Below are positions 35,013 to 42,153 of a stretch of 42,153 bases of DNA, in pieces. The notes below the pieces were generated by a model. It was given only the letters and a program-made list of their open reading frames with translations, was not told the origin of the DNA and made no database searches. How positions within the stretch are numbered: position 1 is the stretch's first letter; the number at the start of each line of letters is the position of its first letter. Source of the DNA: Pantoea eucrina (GTDB lineage: Bacteria > Pseudomonadota > Gammaproteobacteria > Enterobacterales > Enterobacteriaceae); NCBI RefSeq assembly GCF_002095385.1, contig NZ_MIPP01000035.1, forward strand, positions 1 to 42,153. The letters run 5' to 3'. The translations under genes and the position numbers were made by a program.

Positions 35013-35843
35013 TTAATTTTTAATTAGCTGCATGGACTGATGACGCTGAGAACAGACAATGACGTTAACGCCATTCCACGCCAGTTCCTGCTCCAGCTCT
35101 TTATCTTTTAATTGGTCAGTTATCAGAAAATCGACATCACGGTAGTGACAAACACGGGCAAAAGAGGGGCGCATAAATTTACTGCCATCCAGTAACAGAT
35201 GTTTTCTTTCAGCGGCCAGTAACATTTGTTGTTTTAAATGCGCGTTATTCTCATTGCCTTCACGTAAATATCCGTCATTACCTAAACTGCTACAGGAAAA
35301 AAAGATCTTATTAATCTGAAATTCACGCAGCGGCTGCTCAGCCACCACGCCGTGAAAATCCTCATCGCGGTCAGAATATTCTCCGCCGAGGCAGATAGTG
35401 CGAATGCTGCCGCGCGCCGCCAGCGTCTGCACGATGCGTAGCGAATTGGTTAGCACGGTTAACTCGATATCGGGCAACTGCCGCGCCAGATACCAGCAGG
35501 TGGTACTGCTATCGAGCAAAATACAGTCACCCGGCGTGATAAAATCGAGCGCGCGCTTGGCAATGCTCATTTTTGCATCGACATGCTCATTAATACGCTG
35601 CCGAAAAGATAATTCGTTTTCTCTGACAGCTCTGTTATTTCCCTGAATGCTGGCGTTCTGTTTTTTTACCGGAACAGCACCACCATGACTGCGCTGTAAT
35701 AATCCTCTTTTTTCCAGCTGGCTTAAATCACGCCGTATGGTTTCCTGCGAAACCTGGCATAGCGTGACCAGCTCTGAGACAATTACGCGGCCATTTATAT
35801 TAAGTTCGTTAATAATTCTTTGCTGTCTCTCAATCGGCAACAT
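35013..35843 (-). CDS. DeoR-family transcriptional regulator of the sugar operon
   Basis: A 276-residue regulator. The N-terminal winged helix-turn-helix (about 6-57) contains VSELVTLCQVSQETIRRDLSQLEKRGLLQRSHGGAV, the DeoR signature. The C-terminal part (about 95-250) is the sugar-phosphate-binding DeoRC fold (DCILLDSSTTCWYLARQLP). ATG 35843 follows GGAGGATA; the open frame upstream is not family-like. As first gene of the operon it should repress its own transcript and be released by a phosphorylated intermediate, as in related systems. Confidence 0.88.
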   Translation of the reverse strand: MLPIERQQRIINELNINGRVIVSELVTLCQVSQETIRRDLSQLEKRGLLQRSHGGAVPVKKQNASIQGNNRAVRENELSFRQRINEHVDAKMSIAKRALDFITPGDCILLDSSTTCWYLARQLPDIELTVLTNSLRIVQTLAARGSIRTICLGGEYSDRDEDFHGVVAEQPLREFQINKIFFSCSSLGNDGYLREGNENNAHLKQQMLLAAERKHLLLDGSKFMRPSFARVCHYRDVDFLITDQLKDKELEQELAWNGVNVIVCSQRHQSMQLIKN

Positions 35844-35891
35844 ACTTATCCTCCGATGGCTATAAATTACTGGAAGCGGGCACGGGAAAAT

Positions 35892-35912
35892 GTGGACTGG
35901 GCAGGAGTCCAC
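35892..35912. promoter_or_regulatory. Inverted repeat in the leader of the sugar operon
   Basis: GTGGACT (35892-35898) and AGTCCAC (35906-35912) are perfect 7-base arms around 7 bases. The centre is 59 bases before the regulator ATG. It may be the operator of the DeoR-type regulator, or a leader hairpin. Confidence 0.45.
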
Positions 35913-35992
35913 GGTGGTAAAAAAAGAGGCCCGTTATTGAGTGATATAAGTTCAGTTATTAATGTAATGCTTAACGCTTATTTGCACGTAAT

Positions 35993-36008
35993 GTTGATGT
36001 GGCTCACA
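35993..36008. promoter_or_regulatory. Possible CRP site of the sugar operon
   Basis: GTTGA-TGTGGC-TCACA has one perfect half-site (TCACA) and a half-site matching TGTGA at 3 of 5. The 22-base form agrees with the CRP consensus at 14 positions. It lies 150 bases upstream of the first operon gene. Catabolite control of a sugar operon is expected, but the second half is weak. Confidence 0.45.
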
Positions 36009-36080
36009 TAATTAACCCCTGAAGCGTCACTGTTAAAACAGATCCGATCGCCAGCTTATTAATCCATAGCTACCATAGCA

Positions 36081-36118
36081 TGACTGTTTATGACCGTTTA
36101 TGCGGGATTGACCGTTTC
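36081..36118. promoter_or_regulatory. Three direct repeats of TGACYGTTT
   Basis: TGACTGTTTA (36081-36090), TGACCGTTTA (36091-36100) and TGACCGTTTC (36109-36118) start 10 and 18 bases apart. The first two are exactly one helical turn apart, as in a cooperative binding site. They lie between the sugar operon and ypfG and could serve either. Confidence 0.5.
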
Positions 36119-36120
36119 AG

Positions 36121-36171
36121 ACTGCGCCCTGATAGTCAGGGGAATCTGATTGAGCCGCCGTCAGGCGCAGT
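36121..36171. other. Nested inverted repeats upstream of ypfG
   Basis: ACTGCGCC-C-TGA (36121-36132) can pair with TCA-GGCGCAGT (36161-36171), with one unpaired base. Inside it CCTGA-TAG-TCAGG (36128-36140) forms its own hairpin that competes with the larger one. No T tract follows. The rest of 36172-36333 holds no clear promoter. Confidence 0.45.
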
Positions 36172-36333
36172 GGATGATGGGACCGCAGCGTACAACCTGT
36201 CCGTACGATGATGAATCGCTGATTTAATAAGCAGTTAATTCTGCTTTTCAGGCCGCTTCACACTTCCAGCCTGCTGATAACGCACGCAGTGCGCTATGAT
36301 TTTCTTTCCAGAAATTCGGGGACCGGGTTGTTA

Positions 36334-37386
36334 ATGTCGTATTGGATAAAGTCACTGCTCTTGAGCTCTCTGGCAGCCAGCGCCAGCGTGCAGGCTGAAC
36401 CTCTGCAGAAGTCTTTTTCTGACTGGCAGCTCACCTGTAACAATGCGGCTTTTTGCGTGGCGCGCAGCTTTCCCGGCGACAATGGTCTGGTGATGACGCT
36501 GTCGCGCCACGCCGGCGTCGACGATCGTCCGCTGCTGCGTATCGACTACGGCAGCGCCTATACCGGCGCGCTGCCGGGCGGCCCGCTGAAAGATAATCTG
36601 CTGCTGGATCAGCGTCGCCTGAAGCCCGACCTTAAACACTGGACGGTTGAGCCGCACCATCTTGCTACCAGCAACGCTATCGCGATTGATGAGTTTCTGG
36701 GACAGACGCTGGACGCGAGCACACTGCAGCTGACGTACCAGGCCAAAGCGGTGGTTCCGCTGCGTGGCCTGAAAGCTGCGCTGCTGCTGATGGATGATGT
36801 GCAGGGGCGCGTAAACGGGACCAGCGCATGGGTCAGGCGTGGGGCGCAGTGGGATCTCCCGCCACCGCCGTCGCTGCCATCGCTGCCGTCATCAGCACCG
36901 CCGCCCGCGCCGCTGACGCAGGAGGAGACCAGCGGATTGATCGACTATGGAACCTGGCGCATCACCACCGATAGCTGCTCACTGGATCCGCTGCGGCGCG
37001 AGGTGAGCGTCGCGCCGCTGACCGACAGCAAAGCGCTGCTGCTGGTCAGCTGTGAAACCGGTGCCTACAACGTTATCGATCTGGCGTTTGAAGTGACGCG
37101 CAGCCAGCCCTACGTATCACGCGGGCTGACGCTGAATCTGCCTTTTGTTCCCCCGACGCGCAGCGACACGCAGCTGGAGCTGGTAAACGCAGAGTTTGAT
37201 GCCAGTAATGGCCTGCTCTATACCTTCAGTAAAAATCGCGGGCTGGGTGATTGCGGTACGGCAACACGCTGGCAGTTTGATGGCAGCGCGTTTGTTCTGG
37301 CGGAATATGCGGAAGAGCAGATCTGCGACGCCTGGCACAGCAGCGACGACTGGCCCACGCTGTGGGTAAGCCAGCCGGCGCGCTGA
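36334..37386 (+). CDS. ypfG: DUF1176 family protein YpfG
   Basis: From ATG 36334 the protein is 350 residues with a signal peptide (1-21, ends ASVQA), so it is likely periplasmic. Sequence LQKSFSDWQLTCNNAAFCVAR and the paired cysteines fit the DUF1176 family; function unknown. A proline-rich linker (PPPPSLPSLPSSAPPPAP, about 185-202) divides an N-terminal from a C-terminal part. E. coli ypfG is also next to nudK and tktB, which supports the name. The ribosome site is weak (GGGG 12 bases upstream). It converges on ampH with a 15-base gap. Confidence 0.8.
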   Translation: MSYWIKSLLLSSLAASASVQAEPLQKSFSDWQLTCNNAAFCVARSFPGDNGLVMTLSRHAGVDDRPLLRIDYGSAYTGALPGGPLKDNLLLDQRRLKPDLKHWTVEPHHLATSNAIAIDEFLGQTLDASTLQLTYQAKAVVPLRGLKAALLLMDDVQGRVNGTSAWVRRGAQWDLPPPPSLPSLPSSAPPPAPLTQEETSGLIDYGTWRITTDSCSLDPLRREVSVAPLTDSKALLLVSCETGAYNVIDLAFEVTRSQPYVSRGLTLNLPFVPPTRSDTQLELVNAEFDASNGLLYTFSKNRGLGDCGTATRWQFDGSAFVLAEYAEEQICDAWHSSDDWPTLWVSQPAR

Positions 37387-37401
37387 GCGACTTTCCGGGT
37401 G

Positions 37402-38571
37402 TCAGGGGATCGCGCCGATCATCATCGGCGAACCCGTCTTATTGCCCGCCAGCTCTGTCAGCAGATTATTCACGCCGTCGCTCATGGGCGTAAAGCGGCT
37501 GAGCGGTGAGCGGGTGACGACCACAAACACGCCAAGGTTATGCTGCGGAATCATCGCCATATAAGTAATGAAGCCGCCGGCACCGCCGGTTTTCTGAATG
37601 ATACCGGGCCGGCCCGCTTTGGGGGCCATATAGACCCAGCCCATACCCAGCGCATCGGCACGTCCGGGTACATCCATCCCTTCAACTTTAGTCAGCTGAT
37701 CGCGCCGGTAGATCAGCGTCTGCAGGCGATCGATCTGCGGCGTGCGGTGGCTTACCGCTGAGTCGAGGAACTGCTGCATCCAGCGCGCCATATCATCAGG
37801 GGTAGAGTAGACGCCGCCGCTGCCGATCGCCGCCAGAGTATTATTACAGGGGCTGGCCCCTTTTTCCGGCACCATCAGGCGCTGGCACTGGTCCGGTGAG
37901 GGTGTAAAGGTGGTGTCCTTCATCCCCAGCGGGCGCGTGACTAACCGCTGCAGCAGCGCCGGATAGGGCGTGCCGCCCGCTTTCGCCAGCGCGTCAGCCA
38001 GCAGGTCAAACCCGAGGTTGGAGTAGGCCGCCTGAGTGCCGGGCGCGGCTTTCAGCGTGGCGTTGCCCAGCCACTGCCAGCGATCGCTTTTGGTTGGCCA
38101 GACAAACACCGGACGGTGCGGTTTACCGCCGGGCTGTTCGCGCGGCAGCGAGCCGGTGTGGGTGGCGAGGTTGATCAGGCGGATCGTCTGGCCGTTATAG
38201 GCCGGAACGCGCGCCCCCGGCGGGGCGTAGCGGCTGAGCGGGTCATCCAGGCGGATCTGCCCACGCTCGGCCATTTTCACCATCACTTCGCTGGTCATCA
38301 GCTTGCTGAGTGACGCGATGCGGATAACGGAATCCTGCTGCGGCCGGACATTATTACCGGGACGGGTTTCACCAAAGCTGGTAAAGACGCGCTGATTGCC
38401 GTCGATGGCGACCAGCGCCATGCCGGTTGCGCCGCTGGCGTAAAAAATATGTTCGGCATAGCGATCAACAATCTGCGATGCCAGCAAAGGATTAGGTGAG
38501 ACCTGTGCCATACCGCTGACAGGCAGCACGGAGACCATCAGGGCCAGTAAAAATGAAGTCGGTTTTTTCAA
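37402..38571 (-). CDS. ampH: Penicillin-binding protein AmpH (DD-carboxypeptidase/endopeptidase)
   Basis: AmpH is a periplasmic class C-type penicillin-binding protein with D-alanine carboxypeptidase and endopeptidase activity in peptidoglycan recycling; it is not a resistance beta-lactamase. The 389 residues (385 in E. coli) start with a signal peptide (1-22). The active site is visible: SLSK (Ser87, Lys90), YSN (183-185) and KTG (327-329). The stretches IFYASGATGMALV, FTPSPDQCQRLM and EKGASPCNNTLAAIGSGGVY are almost identical to AmpH. In E. coli ampH is elsewhere; here it sits between ypfG and tktB. Confidence 0.94.
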   Translation of the reverse strand: MKKPTSFLLALMVSVLPVSGMAQVSPNPLLASQIVDRYAEHIFYASGATGMALVAIDGNQRVFTSFGETRPGNNVRPQQDSVIRIASLSKLMTSEVMVKMAERGQIRLDDPLSRYAPPGARVPAYNGQTIRLINLATHTGSLPREQPGGKPHRPVFVWPTKSDRWQWLGNATLKAAPGTQAAYSNLGFDLLADALAKAGGTPYPALLQRLVTRPLGMKDTTFTPSPDQCQRLMVPEKGASPCNNTLAAIGSGGVYSTPDDMARWMQQFLDSAVSHRTPQIDRLQTLIYRRDQLTKVEGMDVPGRADALGMGWVYMAPKAGRPGIIQKTGGAGGFITYMAMIPQHNLGVFVVVTRSPLSRFTPMSDGVNNLLTELAGNKTGSPMMIGAIP

Positions 38572-38671
38572 CGGGAGTGCGTCCGCTATCAGAATCGGAA
38601 GAAAACCTATAGTAATCAGTTTGCGCAGAGCGGGAAGGGGAAAACGCGATTTTTTTTGTATAGAAAGTGCT

Positions 38672-38705
38672 AAAAAACGGCCCTCACCGTTATCGGGTGA
38701 GGGCC
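38672..38705 (-). terminator. Terminator after tktB
   Basis: On the minus strand GGCCCTCACC and GGTGAGGGCC (38696-38705 and 38679-38688 on the plus strand) are perfect 10-base arms over a 7-base loop. GTTTTTT follows. It ends the talA-tktB unit 8 bases after the tktB stop. Confidence 0.92.
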
Positions 38706-38712
38706 GCGGGGC

Positions 38713-40722
38713 TTATGCCGGTTTCAGCAGCGATTCCGCCTGGCTTACCACGTTTTCAACGGTAAAGCCGAAGGCCGGGAACAGCTTGCCGGCCGGCGCG
38801 GATTCACCAAAGGTGGTCATGCCGACGATTTTGCCGTCGATACCGACATATTTGTACCAGTAGTCGGCGATACCTGCCTCAACCGCAACGCGGGCGCGTA
38901 CGGTAGTAGGCAGTACAGATTCGCGGTAGGCGCTATCCTGCTTGTCGAACACATCGGTGCTGGGCAGTGACACGACCCGGACCTTGTGGCCATCCGCGCT
39001 GAGTTTCGCTTCCGCTCCCAGCGTGATCTCCACTTCTGAACCGGTGGCGATCAGAATCACATCCGGCGTGCCGTCGCAATCCTTCAGGATATAGCCGCCG
39101 CGCGCGATGTTTTCGACCTGCGCCTGGCTGCGCTCGGGCTGCAGCAGGTTCTGACGGGAGAGGATCAGCGCGGTCGGGCCGTGATGACGCTCCACGGCTG
39201 CTTTCCATGCCACCGCGGTTTCGACCTGATCGCACGGACGCCAGGTGCTGAAGTTAGGCGTCAGACGCAGGCTCGCCAGCTGCTCGACCGGCTGATGCGT
39301 CGGACCATCTTCGCCCAGACCGATAGAGTCATGGGTGTAGACCATGATCTGGCGCGCTTTCATCAGCGCAGCCATACGGGCGGCGTTACGCGCGTACTCA
39401 ACAAACATCAGGAAGGTTGCGGTGTAAGGAACAAAGCCGCCATGATGCGCGATGCCGTTTGCAATCGCGGTCATCCCGAACTCACGCACGCCGTAGTGAA
39501 TATAGTTCCCGGCCGCATCCTCTTTGATCGATTTTGAACCTGACCAGATGGTGAGGTTACTCGGTGCCAGGTCAGCCGATCCGCCCAGGAATTCCGGCAG
39601 CAGTTTGCCAAAGGCTTCCAGTGTATTCTGTGACGCCTTGCGGCTGGCGATTTTCTGCGGATTCGCCTGCAGGTCGCGGATAAAGTCAGCGGTTTGGCTT
39701 TCCCACTCCGCCGGCATTTCGCCGTTAAGACGACGGCTAAACTCCTGCGCCAGCTGCGGATGCGCCTGCTGGTAAGCGGCAAACTTCTCATCCCAGGCTT
39801 TTTCGTGCGCGGAACCCGCTTCTTTTGCATCCCACTGCTGGTAGATATCCTGCGGGATTTCAAACGGCGCGTAATTCCAGCCGAGCTGCTTACGCGTCAG
39901 CGCAATCTCTTCGTCGCCCAGCGCCGCACCATGTGACTCCTCTTTGCCCGCCTTGTTTGGCGAACCAAAGCCGATAGTAGTGCGGCAGATAATCAGCGAC
40001 GGCTTATCGGTGACGCTCTGCGCCTCTTTAATCGCGGCGGCCACGGCGTCGGCGTCGTGACCATCAATGCCTTCAGCGCTGCCGATCACGTGCCAGTTAT
40101 AGGACTCAAAGCGTTTGTGCGTATCATCGGTAAACCAGCCTTCGGTTTCACCATCGATAGAAATGCCGTTGTGATCGTAAAAGCCGATCAGCTTGCCGAG
40201 GCCCAGCGTACCCGCCAGCGAACAGACTTCGTGTGAGATGCCTTCCATCAGGCAGCCGTCACCCATGAACACATAGGTGAAGTGGTCGACAATATCGTGT
40301 CCTGGCTGGTTGAACTGCGCGGCCAGCGTACGCTCAGCAATCGCCAGACCCACCGCATTCGCCAGACCCTGGCCGAGCGGGCCGGTGGTGGTTTCGACGC
40401 CTGGCGTATAGCCAATTTCCGGATGTCCCGGCGTTTTTGAATGCAGCTGACGGAAGTTTTTCAGCTCTTCCATTGGCAGATCGTAACCGCTGAGATGCAG
40501 CAGGCTATAGAGCAGCATTGAGCCGTGGCCGTTAGAAAGGATAAAGCGGTCACGATCGGCCCAGGCCGGGTTAGTGGGGTTATGTTTCAGGAAGTCGCGC
40601 CATAACACTTCCGCGATATCGGCCATGCCCATCGGCATACCTGGGTGACCGGAATTTGCTTTCTGTACCGCATCCATACTCAACGCGCGAATCGCGTTAG
40701 CCAACTCTCTGCGTGAAGACAT
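38713..40722 (-). CDS. tktB: Transketolase 2
   Basis: Transketolase moves two-carbon units between sugar phosphates in the non-oxidative pentose phosphate pathway, using thiamine diphosphate. The 669 residues match the family (667 for E. coli TktB). The cofactor site has [14 protein letters not shown] and [30 protein letters not shown] and [15 protein letters not shown] mark the pyrimidine domain. I choose tktB rather than tktA from the talA neighbour, as in E. coli. AAGGGAGAA precedes the ATG. Confidence 0.93.
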   Translation of the reverse strand: MSSRRELANAIRALSMDAVQKANSGHPGMPMGMADIAEVLWRDFLKHNPTNPAWADRDRFILSNGHGSMLLYSLLHLSGYDLPMEELKNFRQLHSKTPGHPEIGYTPGVETTTGPLGQGLANAVGLAIAERTLAAQFNQPGHDIVDHFTYVFMGDGCLMEGISHEVCSLAGTLGLGKLIGFYDHNGISIDGETEGWFTDDTHKRFESYNWHVIGSAEGIDGHDADAVAAAIKEAQSVTDKPSLIICRTTIGFGSPNKAGKEESHGAALGDEEIALTRKQLGWNYAPFEIPQDIYQQWDAKEAGSAHEKAWDEKFAAYQQAHPQLAQEFSRRLNGEMPAEWESQTADFIRDLQANPQKIASRKASQNTLEAFGKLLPEFLGGSADLAPSNLTIWSGSKSIKEDAAGNYIHYGVREFGMTAIANGIAHHGGFVPYTATFLMFVEYARNAARMAALMKARQIMVYTHDSIGLGEDGPTHQPVEQLASLRLTPNFSTWRPCDQVETAVAWKAAVERHHGPTALILSRQNLLQPERSQAQVENIARGGYILKDCDGTPDVILIATGSEVEITLGAEAKLSADGHKVRVVSLPSTDVFDKQDSAYRESVLPTTVRARVAVEAGIADYWYKYVGIDGKIVGMTTFGESAPAGKLFPAFGFTVENVVSQAESLLKPA

Positions 40723-40790
40723 AGGGTTCTCCCTTGTAGTGAAGCATCAGCGGGTCCGCCTCGGCTCGCCCGCACTCAACGGTGGTGCAA

Positions 40791-41741
40791 TCAGAGGCGT
40801 GCAGCCAGCACATCTTCCAGTTTCTGCTGGTCAACGGCGAACTGGCGGATACCTTCAGAGAGTTTTTCAACCGCCATCGGATCCTGGTTGTGCTCCCAGC
40901 GGAACTCCGCTTCTGACAGCGAGGCTGGCTGATGGAAACCTTCGGTAGAAGGCTCCAGCTTGCGCTCAACCGGCGCGTCGCTGTTCGCCAGCTCTTCCAG
41001 CAGGTTAGGGGAGAGGGTCAGACGATCGCAGCCCGCCAGTGCCAGAATCTGCTCAACTTTGCGGAAGCTGGCGCCCATGATCACCGTGCTGTAGCGATGC
41101 TTTTTGTAGTAGTCATAGATGCGACGCACAGATTTCACGCCCGGATCTTCATCCACAACATAGGGGTCCATTGGCTTACGCGTGTTGTACCAGTCATAAA
41201 TGCGGCCCACAAAAGGTGAGATCAGATAGACGCCCGCTTCTGCACAGGCGCGCGCCTGCGCAAAGGAGAACAGCAGCGTCAGGTTGCACTTAATGCCGTT
41301 TTTCTCCAGCTCTTCAGCCGCTTTGATCCCTTCCCAGGTTGAGGCGAGCTTGATAAGAATACGTGAGCGGTCGATACCGTGCTCTTCATACAGGCGTACC
41401 AGCTTTTCTGCTTTGGTCACGCACATACCGCGATCGAAAGAGAGGCGGGCGTCAACTTCAGTTGAAACGCGGCCCGGCACGCTTTTCAGGATTTCCATGC
41501 CGAGGTTGACAGCCACTTTGTCGCTGGCGTTGATAATCTGCGTTTCTTTGCTGCCACCCTGCTTTTTCGCATAGTCGATGGCGTCATCAATCAGGTGTTT
41601 ATAAGCGTCAAGACCGGCAGCTTTCAGGATCAGAGAAGGGTTGGTAGTGGCATCTTCCGGATTATAATGACGAATGGATTCGATATCGCCACTGTCCGCC
41701 ACCACGGTGGTGAACTGTTTTAGTGCGTCTAGCTGGTTCAT
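40791..41741 (-). CDS. talA: Transaldolase A
   Basis: Transaldolase transfers a dihydroxyacetone unit between sedoheptulose 7-phosphate and glyceraldehyde 3-phosphate. The 316 residues equal E. coli TalA. Asp17 (ADSGDIESI) and the Schiff-base Lys131 in [11 protein letters not shown] are present, with [11 protein letters not shown] and VGRIYDWY. It is 68 bases upstream of tktB on the same strand, forming the stationary-phase talA-tktB pair of E. coli. The AAGGAGTTAA ribosome site is clear. Confidence 0.95.
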   Translation of the reverse strand: MNQLDALKQFTTVVADSGDIESIRHYNPEDATTNPSLILKAAGLDAYKHLIDDAIDYAKKQGGSKETQIINASDKVAVNLGMEILKSVPGRVSTEVDARLSFDRGMCVTKAEKLVRLYEEHGIDRSRILIKLASTWEGIKAAEELEKNGIKCNLTLLFSFAQARACAEAGVYLISPFVGRIYDWYNTRKPMDPYVVDEDPGVKSVRRIYDYYKKHRYSTVIMGASFRKVEQILALAGCDRLTLSPNLLEELANSDAPVERKLEPSTEGFHQPASLSEAEFRWEHNQDPMAVEKLSEGIRQFAVDQQKLEDVLAARL

Positions 41742-41979
41742 CGCTTAACTCCTTGATTAGCAATATTGTGGGCAAAAGAATGCCGGGCAACCGTCGCCTT
41801 GTCTGCGCCCTTTGCTGGGGATAGTGGTTCCACACAGTGCTACAGACGCCCGCTGATTAAAATGCGTTTTCTCTGATTATGGCGTGGCGGAGAGAGAGGC
41901 GGCGTAATCGGTTCAGCCATGTTTTGCCATCTTCAAGCATAGCAGCTTGCGCCAGAGATGCAGGCGAGGCGGTAAGTTT

Positions 41980-42153
41980 GCCGTCAGCTGCGGCGGTAGC
42001 CTGTGCTCCGGCACGGCGATCGGGCAGAGGACGCCTGGCCGCGTCCTCTGTACTCCCCGATTTAGCGCCAGCTGCGTGCTGCTGCGCCGGGGCGCATGTT
42101 AAGCGCTGGTTCCGTTCGCCGTCAGCTGCGGCGGCAGCTTTTGCTCCGGCGCG
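41980..42153. repeat. Two 36-base direct repeats, the second cut by the window end
   Basis: Copies at 41980-42015 and 42118-42153 start 138 bases apart and agree at 32 of 36 positions. They begin GCCGTCAGCTGCGGCGG and contain GCTCCGGC. The second reaches the last base of the window, so the repeat may be longer or continue as a tandem array. Nothing coding is recognised here. Confidence 0.7.
42019..42061. other. Strong two-part hairpin between the direct repeats
   Basis: AGAGGACGC (42026-42034) and GCGTCCTCT (42041-42049) are perfect 9-base arms over 6 bases. ATCGGG (42019-42024) and CCCGAT (42056-42061) form an outer stem. No T tract follows, so it is not an ordinary terminator. The 240 bases between talA and the first repeat (41742-41979) hold no supportable gene. 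Confidence 0.6.

Noticed and set aside
30463..35843. AI-2 (lsr) system
   Set aside because: The transporter parts resemble Lsr, but LsrK, LsrR, LsrF and LsrG are absent and the enzymes are of the allulose type.
1..42153. CRISPR arrays, tRNA, rRNA, prophage or insertion-sequence genes
   Set aside because: No evenly spaced repeat array, cloverleaf, transposase or phage gene was recognised on either strand.

Overview
The window is chromosomal DNA of a gamma-proteobacterium of the order Enterobacterales. Gene order largely follows the E. coli K-12 segment purN-purM-upp-uraA-hda-bepA-perM-bcp-gcvR-dapA-bamC-purC-ypfJ-tmcA-ypfH-ypfN-dapE-yffB-ypfM-acrD ... nudK-ypfG-tktB-talA. Protein similarity is high but not E. 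coli-like throughout, the DNA is GC-rich, and intergenic spaces carry dispersed palindromes built around GGGCGCATTTATGCGCCC. A member of the Erwiniaceae (Pantoea/Erwinia group) fits best; this is inference from recognition, not from a search.

Layout. 1-4.2 kb: nucleotide synthesis and salvage (purN and purM on the minus strand under a PurR box, diverging from upp, then uraA). 4.3-6.4 kb: hda (CTG start) and bepA, convergent with a 2-base gap; the small arsC-like gene found here in E. coli is missing. 6.4-10.1 kb: an insertion relative to E. coli, with a 645-base gene-free stretch, two tandem membrane-anchored DsrE-like proteins and a sensor diguanylate cyclase. 10.2-19.1 kb: perM, bcp, gcvR, dapA, bamC, purC, ypfJ, tmcA and ypfH. 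Three of these (bcp, dapA, tmcA) are each broken by one missing base. 19.1-24.7 kb: a palindrome cluster, then ypfN, dapE, yffB, the 19-codon ypfM, and acrD. 25.0-27.9 kb: a small exported DUF1471 protein, ansP and nudK.

27.9-36.2 kb is the main accessory block: an eight-gene minus-strand operon for an unidentified sugar. In transcription order it has a DeoR-type regulator, a periplasmic sugar-binding protein, a double-cassette ABC ATPase, two different permeases, an AlsE-type 3-epimerase, a ROK kinase and a PfkB kinase. Five of the seven gene junctions are overlaps or a one-base gap. The expected flow is import of a free sugar, phosphorylation, then 3-epimerisation to fructose 6-phosphate. 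An allulose-like ketohexose is the best guess because no RpiB-type aldose isomerase is present. The 490-base region upstream holds a possible CRP site, three direct copies of TGACYGTTT and several inverted repeats. 36.3-42.2 kb: ypfG, ampH, tktB and talA, ending in a non-coding stretch with a strong hairpin between two 36-base direct repeats.

The most unusual points are the allulose-type operon with two unrelated kinases and two permeases, the duplicated anchored DsrE pair beside a diguanylate cyclase, the conserved UTP-sensing start region of upp, and the three single-base deletions in conserved genes. The deletions look more like base-call errors than real decay. No CRISPR array, tRNA, rRNA, insertion sequence or prophage gene was seen.
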